Assembly: GCA_024234325.1 (NCBI GenBank)
Contig: JACKOJ010000005.1
Coordinates: 196,602-260,601 of the forward strand
From: Pseudomonadales bacterium
GTDB taxonomy: Bacteria > Pseudomonadota > Gammaproteobacteria > Pseudomonadales > Pseudohongiellaceae
Length of the DNA: 64,000 nt
Reading direction: 5' to 3'
The notes beneath the pieces were generated by a model. That model was not told where the DNA came from and made no database searches. It worked only from the letters and a program-made list of their open reading frames with translations. Below, in pieces: positions 17,739 through 25,524 of the stretch (its first letter is position 1; each line of letters opens with the position of its first letter). The position numbers and the translations under genes are program-made.

Positions 17739-19511
17739 TCAGTGCTGTCTGTCCTGCAGGGCATGCACGATCGCCAGCCGCAGTTGGGTGGCCCGAAGCG
17801 GCTTGTACAGACGCATCAGCGTGTTTCCATCCTCCTGCTCCTCTGCGGTGTCTCCTGTATTCCCGGTGATGATCAGGCCGGGAATCGGGCGTGCGTAGTA
17901 GTCCCGAATTTCCCTCACCAGGGCGTCGCCGTCAATTTCTCCCGGCAGGTTGAGATCGGAAATGATCAGATCCGGCACCTCCTCGGGAGAGAGGCGGGAG
18001 AACAGGTCATCGCGATCGCGCGCGATCAGGGTCTCGCAACCCCAGGTCCCGAACAGGCTCGCCATGGCATGCCGCACCTCCACGTCGTCGTCGATCAGCA
18101 GCAGCCGGCGGCCCCTCAGTGTCAGTGCGCCGGAGATGGCGGGACGTGAATGATCCGGCGTCTCCACCCTGGCGTTGTCGCCGACAGGTACAGCGATGCT
18201 GAACACAGAACCCCTGCCGGGACGGCTGCGCACCTTCAGCCCAAGCCCGAGTGAATCGCAGATGCGCCGCACGATGGAGAGTCCCAGGCCCAGGCCGCCA
18301 CGGCGCTCGGACTGCGCGGATTCCAGTTGCTGGTATTCGGAGAAGATGCGCTCGAGCTGGTTGGCCGGAATGCCGGGCCCCTGATCCCAGACCTCGATGA
18401 CAAGGTGGTCTCCCCGCTGGCGGGAGGCCAGCAGGATATCGCCCTGTCCGGCGTGCTGGATGGCGTTGTTCAGCAGATTGCCCAGTGCCCGTTCCAGAAT
18501 GATCGGGTCCGTGTATGCCACCCGGCATGGATTGCGCAGACGTATCCTCATTCCCTGGCTGGCCGCGAGCTTGTCGTATACCCCCTGCAGTTTCTCCAGC
18601 AGCGGATCGAGACGGAAGTGCACGGCATTGATCGTCACCGCTCCCGCATCGAACTTGGAGATGTCCAACAGCGCCGACAGCAACTCGTTGAGCGAGCTGA
18701 TCGAGGACTTGGCGTGCTGCAGCGATTCGCTGGCGGCATGATCCGCGCCCAGATGGCCGTCCAGCAGATCGATGTGCAGGGAGAGGGCATGCAGGGGTTG
18801 GCGCAGGTCGTGGCTGGTGCCAGCGATGAAGCGCGACTTCTCCAGGCTCTCCTTCTTTGCCAGCGCAATGGCGGTCTCCTGGCGCTCCTGCAGGCTGAAG
18901 CGCGTTCGCTCTTCGGTGTTCAGGCGTCGTTGCAGGGTAAAGGAGTAATAGATAAAGAACATGAACACCAGCACTTCGGTGATGCGGTTGCGCAGATTGA
19001 TCTGCGGCATGATCTCGATGATGGCGATATAGATGGCCAGTGCCAGCAGGCTGTTCAGCAGGGCGTAGAGAATGTTCCCCCGCACGACATAGAACACCAG
19101 CAAGGGATAGGTGACAAACATGACCGTGAAGAAGCTCTCGGAAACGATGCCGTTGTTGTTCAGGAACATGCGGTCATAGAACACCGCAAAGATGAACAGC
19201 AGAAAGTAGGACTGCAGCAAGGCGACAAGGGCATCCATCGCCGCAGGTTTGTGGGGGCGGTAGCACAGCCAGACCACCAGACAGGCCGCCAGGCTGACGG
19301 ACACGCGAAACAGACCAAAGGCGAGAAAATGAGGGCCGAACGCGTACCACATATGATCCAGGTACAAACCTGCGCTGACGAACACGCCAAGCAGGATCAG
19401 CGGCATGCGCAGGGATTGCGAGTATTGCGGCCACGCGTGCGCGATGAATTGCCGTTCGCGCTGGGCGTCGGCAAAGGTGCCGGAGAAGTGCCTGAGCTGA
19501 TCGATGTCCAT
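17739..19511 (-). CDS. Membrane hybrid sensor histidine kinase
   Basis: 590 residues from ATG 19511 (an in-frame TTG at 19544 has no usable ribosome-binding site). Six or so hydrophobic segments lie in residues 35-195, so sensing is probably within or near the inner membrane. A short coiled-coil leads to the HisKA box GTSHDLRQPLHAL (His234), then the HATPase domain with N box (ERALGNLLNNAIQH), G1 (VWDQGPGIP) and G2 (GGLGLGLSIVRRI). A C-terminal receiver (about 475-585) has LLLIDDDVEVR and Asp in LIISDLNLPG. This is the hybrid type common in PAS-less proteobacterial kinases. It faces the LuxR-type regulator tail to tail. Confidence 0.9.
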   Translation of the reverse strand: MDIDQLRHFSGTFADAQRERQFIAHAWPQYSQSLRMPLILLGVFVSAGLYLDHMWYAFGPHFLAFGLFRVSVSLAACLVVWLCYRPHKPAAMDALVALLQSYFLLFIFAVFYDRMFLNNNGIVSESFFTVMFVTYPLLVFYVVRGNILYALLNSLLALAIYIAIIEIMPQINLRNRITEVLVFMFFIYYSFTLQRRLNTEERTRFSLQERQETAIALAKKESLEKSRFIAGTSHDLRQPLHALSLHIDLLDGHLGADHAASESLQHAKSSISSLNELLSALLDISKFDAGAVTINAVHFRLDPLLEKLQGVYDKLAASQGMRIRLRNPCRVAYTDPIILERALGNLLNNAIQHAGQGDILLASRQRGDHLVIEVWDQGPGIPANQLERIFSEYQQLESAQSERRGGLGLGLSIVRRICDSLGLGLKVRSRPGRGSVFSIAVPVGDNARVETPDHSRPAISGALTLRGRRLLLIDDDVEVRHAMASLFGTWGCETLIARDRDDLFSRLSPEEVPDLIISDLNLPGEIDGDALVREIRDYYARPIPGLIITGNTGDTAEEQEDGNTLMRLYKPLRATQLRLAIVHALQDRQH

Positions 19512-19566
19512 GGCTGCGCAGGATCGTGCTGGGGGCCAGCCCAAATCCTAGCACAGGAATGAAGAA

Positions 19567-20748
19567 TCAGAAGACCTCGAACAGCCCTGCCGCCCCCATG
19601 CCCCCGCCGATGCACATGGTGCAGACAACGTACTTCACGCCGCGCCGCCGTCCCTCGATGAGGGCGTGACCCACCATGCGGGCGCCGCTCATGCCGTAGG
19701 GATGGCCGATGGAGATGGCACCGCCGTTCACGTTCAGCAGTTCGTCGGGAATGCCCAGCTTGTCGCGGCAGTAGAGCACCTGCACGGCAAAGGCTTCGTT
19801 GAGTTCCCACAGGCCGATGTCGTCCATCTTCAGGCCGAAGCGCTGCAGCAGTTTGGGCACGGCAAAGACCGGGCCGATGCCCATCTCGTCCGGATCGCAG
19901 CCGGCCACGGCCATGCCGCGATAGGCTCCCAGCGGTTCCAGACCACGCTGCTCGGCGAGTTTGCTGTCCATCAGCACGGCAGCGGAGGCCCCGTCGGACA
20001 GCTGGCTGGCATTGCCGGCGGTGATGCAGCCGCCCTCGATGACCGGCTTGAGGGACGCCAGCCCGTCGGCGGTGGTGTCCGCGCGATTGCCCTCATCACG
20101 GTTCAGCAGCGCATTCTCGAAACTGATGTCGCCGGTGTCCTTGTTCATCACGCCCTTGACCGAGGCCATGGGCACGATCTCGTTGTCGAACTTGCCCAGC
20201 GCCTGGGCCGATGCCGTGCGTCGCTGGCTCTGCAGGCTGTAGGCGTCCTGGGCCTCGCGGCTGATGTTGTAGCGCCTGGCCACCACTTCGGCGGTCTGCA
20301 GCATCGGCATATAGGCATGGGGCGAGGCGGCGAGCACGTTGGGATCGGTGGTGCGGTACTGGTTGCGGTGTTCGTTCTGCACGAGGGAGATGGACTCCAG
20401 GCCGCCTCCCACCACGATGGGCATGCGGTCTACCAGAATCTGTTTGGCGGCAGTGGCGATGGCCATCATGCCGGAGGCGCACTGACGGTCGATGCTCATG
20501 CCGGAGACGCTGTTGGGAAGGCCGGCGGCCACGGCGGCGAGGCGGCCGATGTTGTAGCCGGAGCTGCCCTGCTGCATCGCGCAGCCCATGATGACGTCAT
20601 CCACTTCCGCCGGGTCGATGCCTGCCCGCGCCAGGGCGCTGCGGATGGCATGGCCACCGAGGCTGGGGGCATCCGTGTTGTTGAAGGCGCCGCGATAGGC
20701 TTTGCCGATGGGTGTTCGGGCGGTGGCGACGATGACGGCTTCTGGCAT
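19567..20748 (-). CDS. Thiolase (acetyl-CoA C-acyltransferase)
   Basis: 393 residues from ATG 20748, which has AGGGGGA upstream; the frame is open further but those residues are not thiolase. All catalytic elements are present: Cys90 in SIDRQCASGMM (acyl-enzyme Cys), GGAISIGHPYGMSGAR (His), and CTMCIGGGMGAAG near the C-terminus (second Cys). It cleaves 3-ketoacyl-CoA with CoA in fatty acid or related degradation, or runs in reverse in biosynthesis. No fadB-like or acyl-CoA dehydrogenase gene is adjacent, so the exact pathway is open. A TetR-type palindrome lies in the upstream gap. Confidence 0.93.
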   Translation of the reverse strand: MPEAVIVATARTPIGKAYRGAFNNTDAPSLGGHAIRSALARAGIDPAEVDDVIMGCAMQQGSSGYNIGRLAAVAAGLPNSVSGMSIDRQCASGMMAIATAAKQILVDRMPIVVGGGLESISLVQNEHRNQYRTTDPNVLAASPHAYMPMLQTAEVVARRYNISREAQDAYSLQSQRRTASAQALGKFDNEIVPMASVKGVMNKDTGDISFENALLNRDEGNRADTTADGLASLKPVIEGGCITAGNASQLSDGASAAVLMDSKLAEQRGLEPLGAYRGMAVAGCDPDEMGIGPVFAVPKLLQRFGLKMDDIGLWELNEAFAVQVLYCRDKLGIPDELLNVNGGAISIGHPYGMSGARMVGHALIEGRRRGVKYVVCTMCIGGGMGAAGLFEVF

Positions 20749-20796
20749 GGATTCCCCCTTGCTTGACGATTCAGCACAGTGGCCGGAGTGTAACCG

Positions 20797-20810
20797 AACG
20801 TACGCTCGTT
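20797..20810. promoter_or_regulatory. Palindromic site upstream of the thiolase gene
   Basis: AACGTACGCTCGTT has inverted AACG/CGTT half-sites six bases apart, like operators of TetR-family regulators of lipid metabolism. It is 49 bp before the thiolase start, in the 232-bp gap shared with the divergent cytochrome gene. The regulator is not in the window. Confidence 0.35.
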
Positions 20811-20980
20811 GCCTACGGCTGCTCGCCCGTCCTCTTCCTCTTTGCAAATTCTTGCAGGAAGCCGGCATTGCAGCTTTTGACAAGCTTTTGCCCTGTTGCG
20901 GACAGGGCGCTGTGCTATTGTGCCTGGCACAAACTGCGCAGATCGTGCCCATTCCGGGCGGACGATCGGGAGACAAGAAC

Positions 20981-22690
20981 GTGCGACGACCGATAGCGAA
21001 ATTTGTGTTGATGAGCCTTCTGCTGGGCGGCACCGCAGCCCAGGCGGCGGAGCGGGTGGGCGACTTTTCCCTGCTGGACCAGGACGGCGTGTTTCACCAC
21101 ATGGCCTGGTACGACGACCACAAGGCCATTGCCTTTCTGGTGCAGGTGAACGGCAGCGCGGACACGCGTGCGGCAATGGCGGACTACCAGTCGCTGGCGG
21201 GGCGCTTTACCCAGGACGGCGTGGCGTTCATGCTGCTCAATCCGCTCGGCGAGGAGCGGGCCAGCGTGAAGGCCGATGCCGGGGCACTCGGGACTGAATT
21301 GCCGATTCTGATTGACGATGCCCAGATCGTGGCCGAGGCCATGGGCGTGGACAAGAGCGGCGAGGCCTTCCTCTATGACCCGCGCAGCTTCACCATTCTC
21401 TATCGCGGCAGCGTCGATGGCCTGAACGCGGCCGTAGAAGACCTTGTGGCGGGCAGGTCCGTGAGCACCCCTTCTGTCGCCATGCACGGGGCGCCGGTTT
21501 CCTATTCCGCGCGCGATGCCCAGCGTGAGGCTGGCGTGTCCTACAGCCGCGATGTGGCCCCGATTCTGGCGCAGAACTGTGCCACCTGCCACCGCCAGGG
21601 GGGCATTGCCCCCTTCGCCATGGACAGCCATGCCATGGTGCAGGGCTGGTCGCCGATGATCCGCGAAGTGCTGATGACCAAGCGCATGCCGCCCGGGCAG
21701 ATCGATCCCCACGTCGGGCACTTCAGCAACGACTACGTACTGGCAGTGGAAGACCAGCAGAAGCTGATCCACTGGATCGAGGCTGGTGCGCAGAAAGACG
21801 GTGACGTGGACCCCCTGGCAAACCTGGAGTGGCCCGCGACCAAATGGGCGCTGGGCGAACCGGACCTGATCATCCAGGTGCCGCCGCAGACGATTCCGGC
21901 CACCGGCGTGCTCGACTACATTACGGTGGAAGTGCCCATCGAACTGGATCGTGATCGCTGGGTGCGCGCCAGCCAGTATCTCCCCGGAGATCGCACCGTA
22001 CTGCACCACACCCTGAACGAACTGGTGGCGCCGGGCGCAAGACGCACCGGCTTTCTCGGTGGCGGCGATCCGGATCAGGCCAATATCACGGCCTATATTC
22101 CCGGTGCCGAGCCCGCGATCGAACCGCCGAATACAGGGGGTCTGCTGAAGGTGGGTTCCACCCTGCGGCTGCAACTGCACTACACCACCAACGGCAAGGA
22201 AACTGTGGATGCCAGCGAGATCGGCGTGTGGTTCTACCCGGATGACCAGATCCCGCAGGAGCGCATGTCCGGCCAGTGTGCCTGCATTTTCCCGATGGGC
22301 TGGACCAATATTCCACCCTACGACCCCGCCTTCGAGCAGAGCAAGAGCGTGGTGCTGAAGCAGGACGTGTACATGCAGTCCTTCCTGCCGCACATGCACT
22401 TCCGTGGCAAGAGCATGCGCTTCACCGCCTACTACCCGGACGGCCGCGAAGAGGCGCTGATCAACATCGCCAACTACAACTACAACTGGCAGATCGCCTA
22501 CCAGTTGGAGGAGCCAAAGTTCCTGCCCGCCGGCACGCGCATCGAGGCCGTCGGCACCTACGACAACTCCACCCAGAACAAGGCCAACCCCGATCCGGCG
22601 CGCGAAGTGCCCTGGGGCGACCAGAGCTGGGACGAGATGTTCTTCGGCGCCATGAGCTGGAAGAATGCGGATCAGCTCAGTTCACGCTGA
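20981..22690 (+). CDS. Secreted redoxin / cytochrome c / copper monooxygenase-like fusion
   Basis: 569 residues from GTG 20981, chosen because GGGAGA precedes it and it yields a signal peptide ending AAQA-AE. Residues 25-155 look like a redoxin (AhpC/TSA-type) domain, but the usual NGCPIVR active site reads NGSADTR and there is no Cys before residue 200. Residues 185-270 are a c-type cytochrome with NCATCH (Cys200, Cys203, His204). The C-terminal half resembles copper type II ascorbate-dependent monooxygenases, with candidate Cu ligands in VLHHTLNEL, LQLHYTTNG and LPHMHFRGKSM. It should be periplasmic. The same three-part architecture is known in marine gammaproteobacteria without assigned function. 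Confidence 0.8.
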   Translation: MRRPIAKFVLMSLLLGGTAAQAAERVGDFSLLDQDGVFHHMAWYDDHKAIAFLVQVNGSADTRAAMADYQSLAGRFTQDGVAFMLLNPLGEERASVKADAGALGTELPILIDDAQIVAEAMGVDKSGEAFLYDPRSFTILYRGSVDGLNAAVEDLVAGRSVSTPSVAMHGAPVSYSARDAQREAGVSYSRDVAPILAQNCATCHRQGGIAPFAMDSHAMVQGWSPMIREVLMTKRMPPGQIDPHVGHFSNDYVLAVEDQQKLIHWIEAGAQKDGDVDPLANLEWPATKWALGEPDLIIQVPPQTIPATGVLDYITVEVPIELDRDRWVRASQYLPGDRTVLHHTLNELVAPGARRTGFLGGGDPDQANITAYIPGAEPAIEPPNTGGLLKVGSTLRLQLHYTTNGKETVDASEIGVWFYPDDQIPQERMSGQCACIFPMGWTNIPPYDPAFEQSKSVVLKQDVYMQSFLPHMHFRGKSMRFTAYYPDGREEALINIANYNYNWQIAYQLEEPKFLPAGTRIEAVGTYDNSTQNKANPDPAREVPWGDQSWDEMFFGAMSWKNADQLSSR

Positions 22691-22705
22691 TTGCAGACCT
22701 CAATG

Positions 22706-22735
22706 AAAAAGGCCACCCGAAGGTGGCCTTTTTTT
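22706..22735. terminator. Bidirectional intrinsic terminator
   Basis: A-tract, GGCCACC-CGAA-GGTGGCC stem-loop (22711-22728) and seven T. It works on both strands and separates the convergent cytochrome fusion gene and AbgT gene. Confidence 0.92.
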
Positions 22736-22748
22736 GCCCGCATCATTC

Positions 22749-24320
22749 TCAGAGCATGTAGCTCGACCCTGCGCCCGGGCCCAGCGGCAGGCCGAGCAAT
22801 ATCCACAGCACCACCATCACCGTGCCGGTAATCAGCAGCCAGACGGAATAGGGGATCATCACGGCCGCGAGGCTGCCGAGGCCAAATTCCTTCTGCCAGC
22901 GCTGCGCGAACATCAGAATCAGCGGGAAATAGGGCATCAGCGGGGTGATGATGTTGGTGGCGCCATCGCCCACACGATAGGCGGCGGTGCTCATCTCCGG
23001 ACTCACACCCAGCAGCATCAGCATGGGCACCAGGACCGGGGCCAGCAGTGCCCACTTGGCGCTGGCGGAACCGATGAAGAGATTGATCAGCGCCGTCATC
23101 AGCACGACCAGCACCAGCAGCACCGACATGGGCAGCTCGCTGCCCTGGATCACGCCTGCGCCCTTCACGGCGAAGATCAGGCCCAGGTTCGACCAGTTGA
23201 ACATGGCGACAAAATGCGCGGCGGCAAAGGCCAGCACCAGGTAGTAGGACAGGTCGGCCATGGCTTCCGACATCATGCGCACAACGTCGCGGTGGGTCTT
23301 CACGGTGCCGGTGGCGGCGCCGTAGGCCCAGCCTGCGGCGAAGAAGAGAATGAAGAAGGCGGCGACAAGAGACTGATAGAAGGGCTGCATGCGGGCGGCG
23401 CCGCCGTCCTCGTTGATCAGCGGCGTGCCGGGCAGGAAGCACAGCGCCGCCCAGGCCAGGACGACGGCCACACAGGCCCAGCCCGCGCGGGCCAGCCCTT
23501 TGCGTTCCACATCCGTGATCTCACCGCCGCTTTTCACCAGGCCTGCGGTGGCGCTGCTCGCATTGGGGCCGAGGGGCGTCAGACGGGGTTCAATCACCTT
23601 GTCGGTCAGGTACCAGATCACCGGCAGGAAGAGGACTGTCATGGCCGCGATGAAGTACCAGTTGCCCGCAATATTTGCTGTCCATTCGGGGGCGATGGTC
23701 TGGGCGCCGGCCTGGGTGATGCCAAACAGGAGGGCGTCGAGCTGGCCTGGCATTAGGTTGGCAGAGAAGCCCCCGGACACGCCGGCGAAGGCTGCGGCAA
23801 TGCCCGCGATGGGATGACGCCCGGCGGCGGCGAAAATGATGCCAGCGAGAGGGATCAGCACCACATAGGCGGCATCCGAGGCCAGGTTACCCACCATGGC
23901 GACCAGCGCGATCACCGGGGTCAGCATCACTTTCGGCGCACTGCGCACGGCAGCGCTCATGGCGGTGGCGAACAGGCCGGAGCGTTCCGCGACACCCGCC
24001 CCGAGCATCACCAGCAGCACGAAGCCCAGGGGATAGAAGCCGGCAAAGGTGGCGGGCATCTGCACCAGCAGGCGCTGGATGTTCTCGGCGGAAAGCAGGC
24101 TGGCGGCTTCGATCACCAGTGGATTGCCATTGGCATCCATCTGGGTCGGGTGCAGGGCCGAGAAGCCGGCCATGGCGGCCACTACGCTGATGACCACCAG
24201 CACCCCGATCAGGATAAAAAAGATGAAAACCGGGTCGGGCAGGCGGTTGCCCGTGCGCTCGATCCAGCCGAGCATGCCTGTCATTTCGGGATTGGGAGTT
24301 TTCGCATCGGATGTTGTCAT
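22749..24320 (-). CDS. AbgT-family transporter
   Basis: 523 residues from ATG 24320 (a GTG at 24347 would add MFHRQKKKT, less likely). A polytopic inner-membrane protein. The family start is visible (MLGWIERTGNRLPDPVFIFF), as are the conserved hairpin and unwound regions (SAAVRSAPKVMLTPVIALVAM, AGVSGGFSANLMPGQLD, and GDGATNIITPLMPYFP near the C-terminus). E. coli AbgT takes up p-aminobenzoyl-glutamate, while Neisseria MtrF and related proteins export sulfonamides; the sequence does not tell which applies. No abgAB aminohydrolase genes are nearby. It is monocistronic and divergent from the XRE gene. Confidence 0.92.
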   Translation of the reverse strand: MTTSDAKTPNPEMTGMLGWIERTGNRLPDPVFIFFILIGVLVVISVVAAMAGFSALHPTQMDANGNPLVIEAASLLSAENIQRLLVQMPATFAGFYPLGFVLLVMLGAGVAERSGLFATAMSAAVRSAPKVMLTPVIALVAMVGNLASDAAYVVLIPLAGIIFAAAGRHPIAGIAAAFAGVSGGFSANLMPGQLDALLFGITQAGAQTIAPEWTANIAGNWYFIAAMTVLFLPVIWYLTDKVIEPRLTPLGPNASSATAGLVKSGGEITDVERKGLARAGWACVAVVLAWAALCFLPGTPLINEDGGAARMQPFYQSLVAAFFILFFAAGWAYGAATGTVKTHRDVVRMMSEAMADLSYYLVLAFAAAHFVAMFNWSNLGLIFAVKGAGVIQGSELPMSVLLVLVVLMTALINLFIGSASAKWALLAPVLVPMLMLLGVSPEMSTAAYRVGDGATNIITPLMPYFPLILMFAQRWQKEFGLGSLAAVMIPYSVWLLITGTVMVVLWILLGLPLGPGAGSSYML

Positions 24321-24522
24321 GGTTTTCTTCTTCTGCCGGTGAAACACAATGGCGGAAGTGTTGCATGGATGGGGGGAGGCGACAAGCGATGGGATGGAGT
24401 GCCGGGAATTACCTGCAGGGGAGGCACTGGAGGTTCTTCAAGGTGGCTTCCCCGCGCGCCATTCAGCCATGACACGCGGGGTTGCCGTCCAGGCTACGGC
24501 CCGGGTGCTTCCTGATCTGATG

Positions 24523-24566
24523 AACCCCTTGTGGTTCGTTGCATCCAGTATAAACCATTTATGGTT
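24523..24566. promoter_or_regulatory. Two AACC-N6-GGTT palindromes at the XRE gene start
   Basis: AACCCCTTGTGGTT (24523-24536) and AACCATTTATGGTT (24553-24566) share the same half-sites and the same six-base spacer and are exactly 30 bp apart (about three helical turns). The second includes the ATG of the XRE gene. This fits operators for autorepression by the encoded regulator. Confidence 0.6.
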
Positions 24567-24932
24567 CATCTGCGGCAGCGATTGGCAAGGTTCATCCGGG
24601 AAAAGCGGGGCAAGACGCCGCAGCGTGTGTTCGCCCGCAAAATCGGCGTGGCTCAGTCCACCATCATGCGTATTGAGAACGAAGACCAGAATGTCACCCT
24701 GGACACACTGGAATCCCTGTGCCAGGTGTACCATGCAGATATCGCCGATCTGTTCCCGCCGCTGGAAATCAGCAGGCAGTATTCGCCGAGGGTACCCGCG
24801 GGGCTCAACGTTCCCGAGCAGGGCAGCCATGTCACCCTGCATGACCAGGCCCCGGCACACGACACTTCCAAACCCCGGAAAGCTCGTCCCGGAAAAAACG
24901 GCGCGGCCGCAAATAAACCGTCAAAGAAGTGA
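24561..24932 (+). CDS. XRE-family helix-turn-helix regulator
   Basis: 123 residues from ATG 24561; an in-frame GTG at 24531 is also possible, and neither has a clear Shine-Dalgarno. Residues 1-65 form a Cro/C1-type domain (FARKIGVAQSTIMRIENEDQN, with recognition helix AQSTIMRIE, and the usual LDTLESLCQVYHADIADLF ending). The remainder is polar, Pro- and Lys-rich and looks disordered (ending AAANKPSKK). No sensor domain is visible. Two matching palindromes at its start suggest it represses itself. It is divergent from the AbgT gene, which could be a second target. Confidence 0.85.
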   Translation: MVHLRQRLARFIREKRGKTPQRVFARKIGVAQSTIMRIENEDQNVTLDTLESLCQVYHADIADLFPPLEISRQYSPRVPAGLNVPEQGSHVTLHDQAPAHDTSKPRKARPGKNGAAANKPSKK

Positions 24933-24943
24933 GGCGCTGGCCC

Positions 24944-24970
24944 TTGCAGGAGCCAGCCCTGCTGGCGAAG
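24944..24970. repeat. REP-like element
   Basis: TTGCAGGAGCCAGCCCTGCTGGCGA with a GCCAG/CTGGC stem, related to the copies at 849, 27744 and 56236. It fills the gap between the convergent XRE and YqaA genes. Confidence 0.65.
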
Positions 24971-24977
24971 AAGCATG

Positions 24978-25397
24978 CTATAGCGCCAGCCAGGCGATGA
25001 CGCAGTAACGCGCCGCCTTGCCGATGGTCACCAGCAGCACAAACACCCCGAAACGCACCCGCAGCACCCCGGCAATCAGGGTCAGTGGGTCGCCCAGCAC
25101 CGGCACCCAGGCAAACAGCAGGGTCCACAGCCCGTAGCGCTGAAAACCGCGCTGTGCCCGTTCAATCTGCCCATCATTGAAGTAGAACCAGCGCCGGTGA
25201 CGGAACTGCAGGATGCTGCGGCCCAGCCACCAGTTCACGCAGGAACCCAGCACATTGCCGACGGTGGCGATCAGCACGGGCCACAGGGGCGACGGGGCGG
25301 ACTGCAGCAGCACGTACAGAAAGGCCTCGGAATAGAAGGGCAAAATGGTCGCTGCGATGAAGGCGCTGAGAAACAGTAGCAGGTATTCTGTCAGCAT
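24978..25397 (-). CDS. YqaA-family (DedA/VTT-like) membrane protein
   Basis: 139 residues from ATG 25397; the longer open frame upstream is not protein-like for the family. It has four or so hydrophobic segments starting MLTEYLLLFLSAFIAATILP and the conserved family features ATVGNVLGSCVNWWLGR and AWVPVLGDPLTLIAGVLR, the re-entrant Pro/Gly motifs of the SNARE-associated (VTT) fold. DedA-type proteins are thought to scramble or transport lipids in the inner membrane; the YqaA branch has no proven function. Its stop lies eight bases from a REP element. Confidence 0.85.
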   Translation of the reverse strand: MLTEYLLLFLSAFIAATILPFYSEAFLYVLLQSAPSPLWPVLIATVGNVLGSCVNWWLGRSILQFRHRRWFYFNDGQIERAQRGFQRYGLWTLLFAWVPVLGDPLTLIAGVLRVRFGVFVLLVTIGKAARYCVIAWLAL

Positions 25398-25524
25398 GGC
25401 GTTCCGGCAGAGGTGTGGCGGTGAAGACTGGACTATACCCGGAATGCACAAAGGATGGATATTCTGATTGCAAAGCGGCCCGGGAATGGTAAGGTGCGCC
25501 AAACGAAAATCGCAGGAAACCCTA

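Noticed and set aside
24450..24481. CCCCGCG/CGCGGGG inverted repeat before the XRE gene
   Set aside because: Seven-base GC arms with a long loop are expected by chance in this GC-rich sequence and there is no T-tract.
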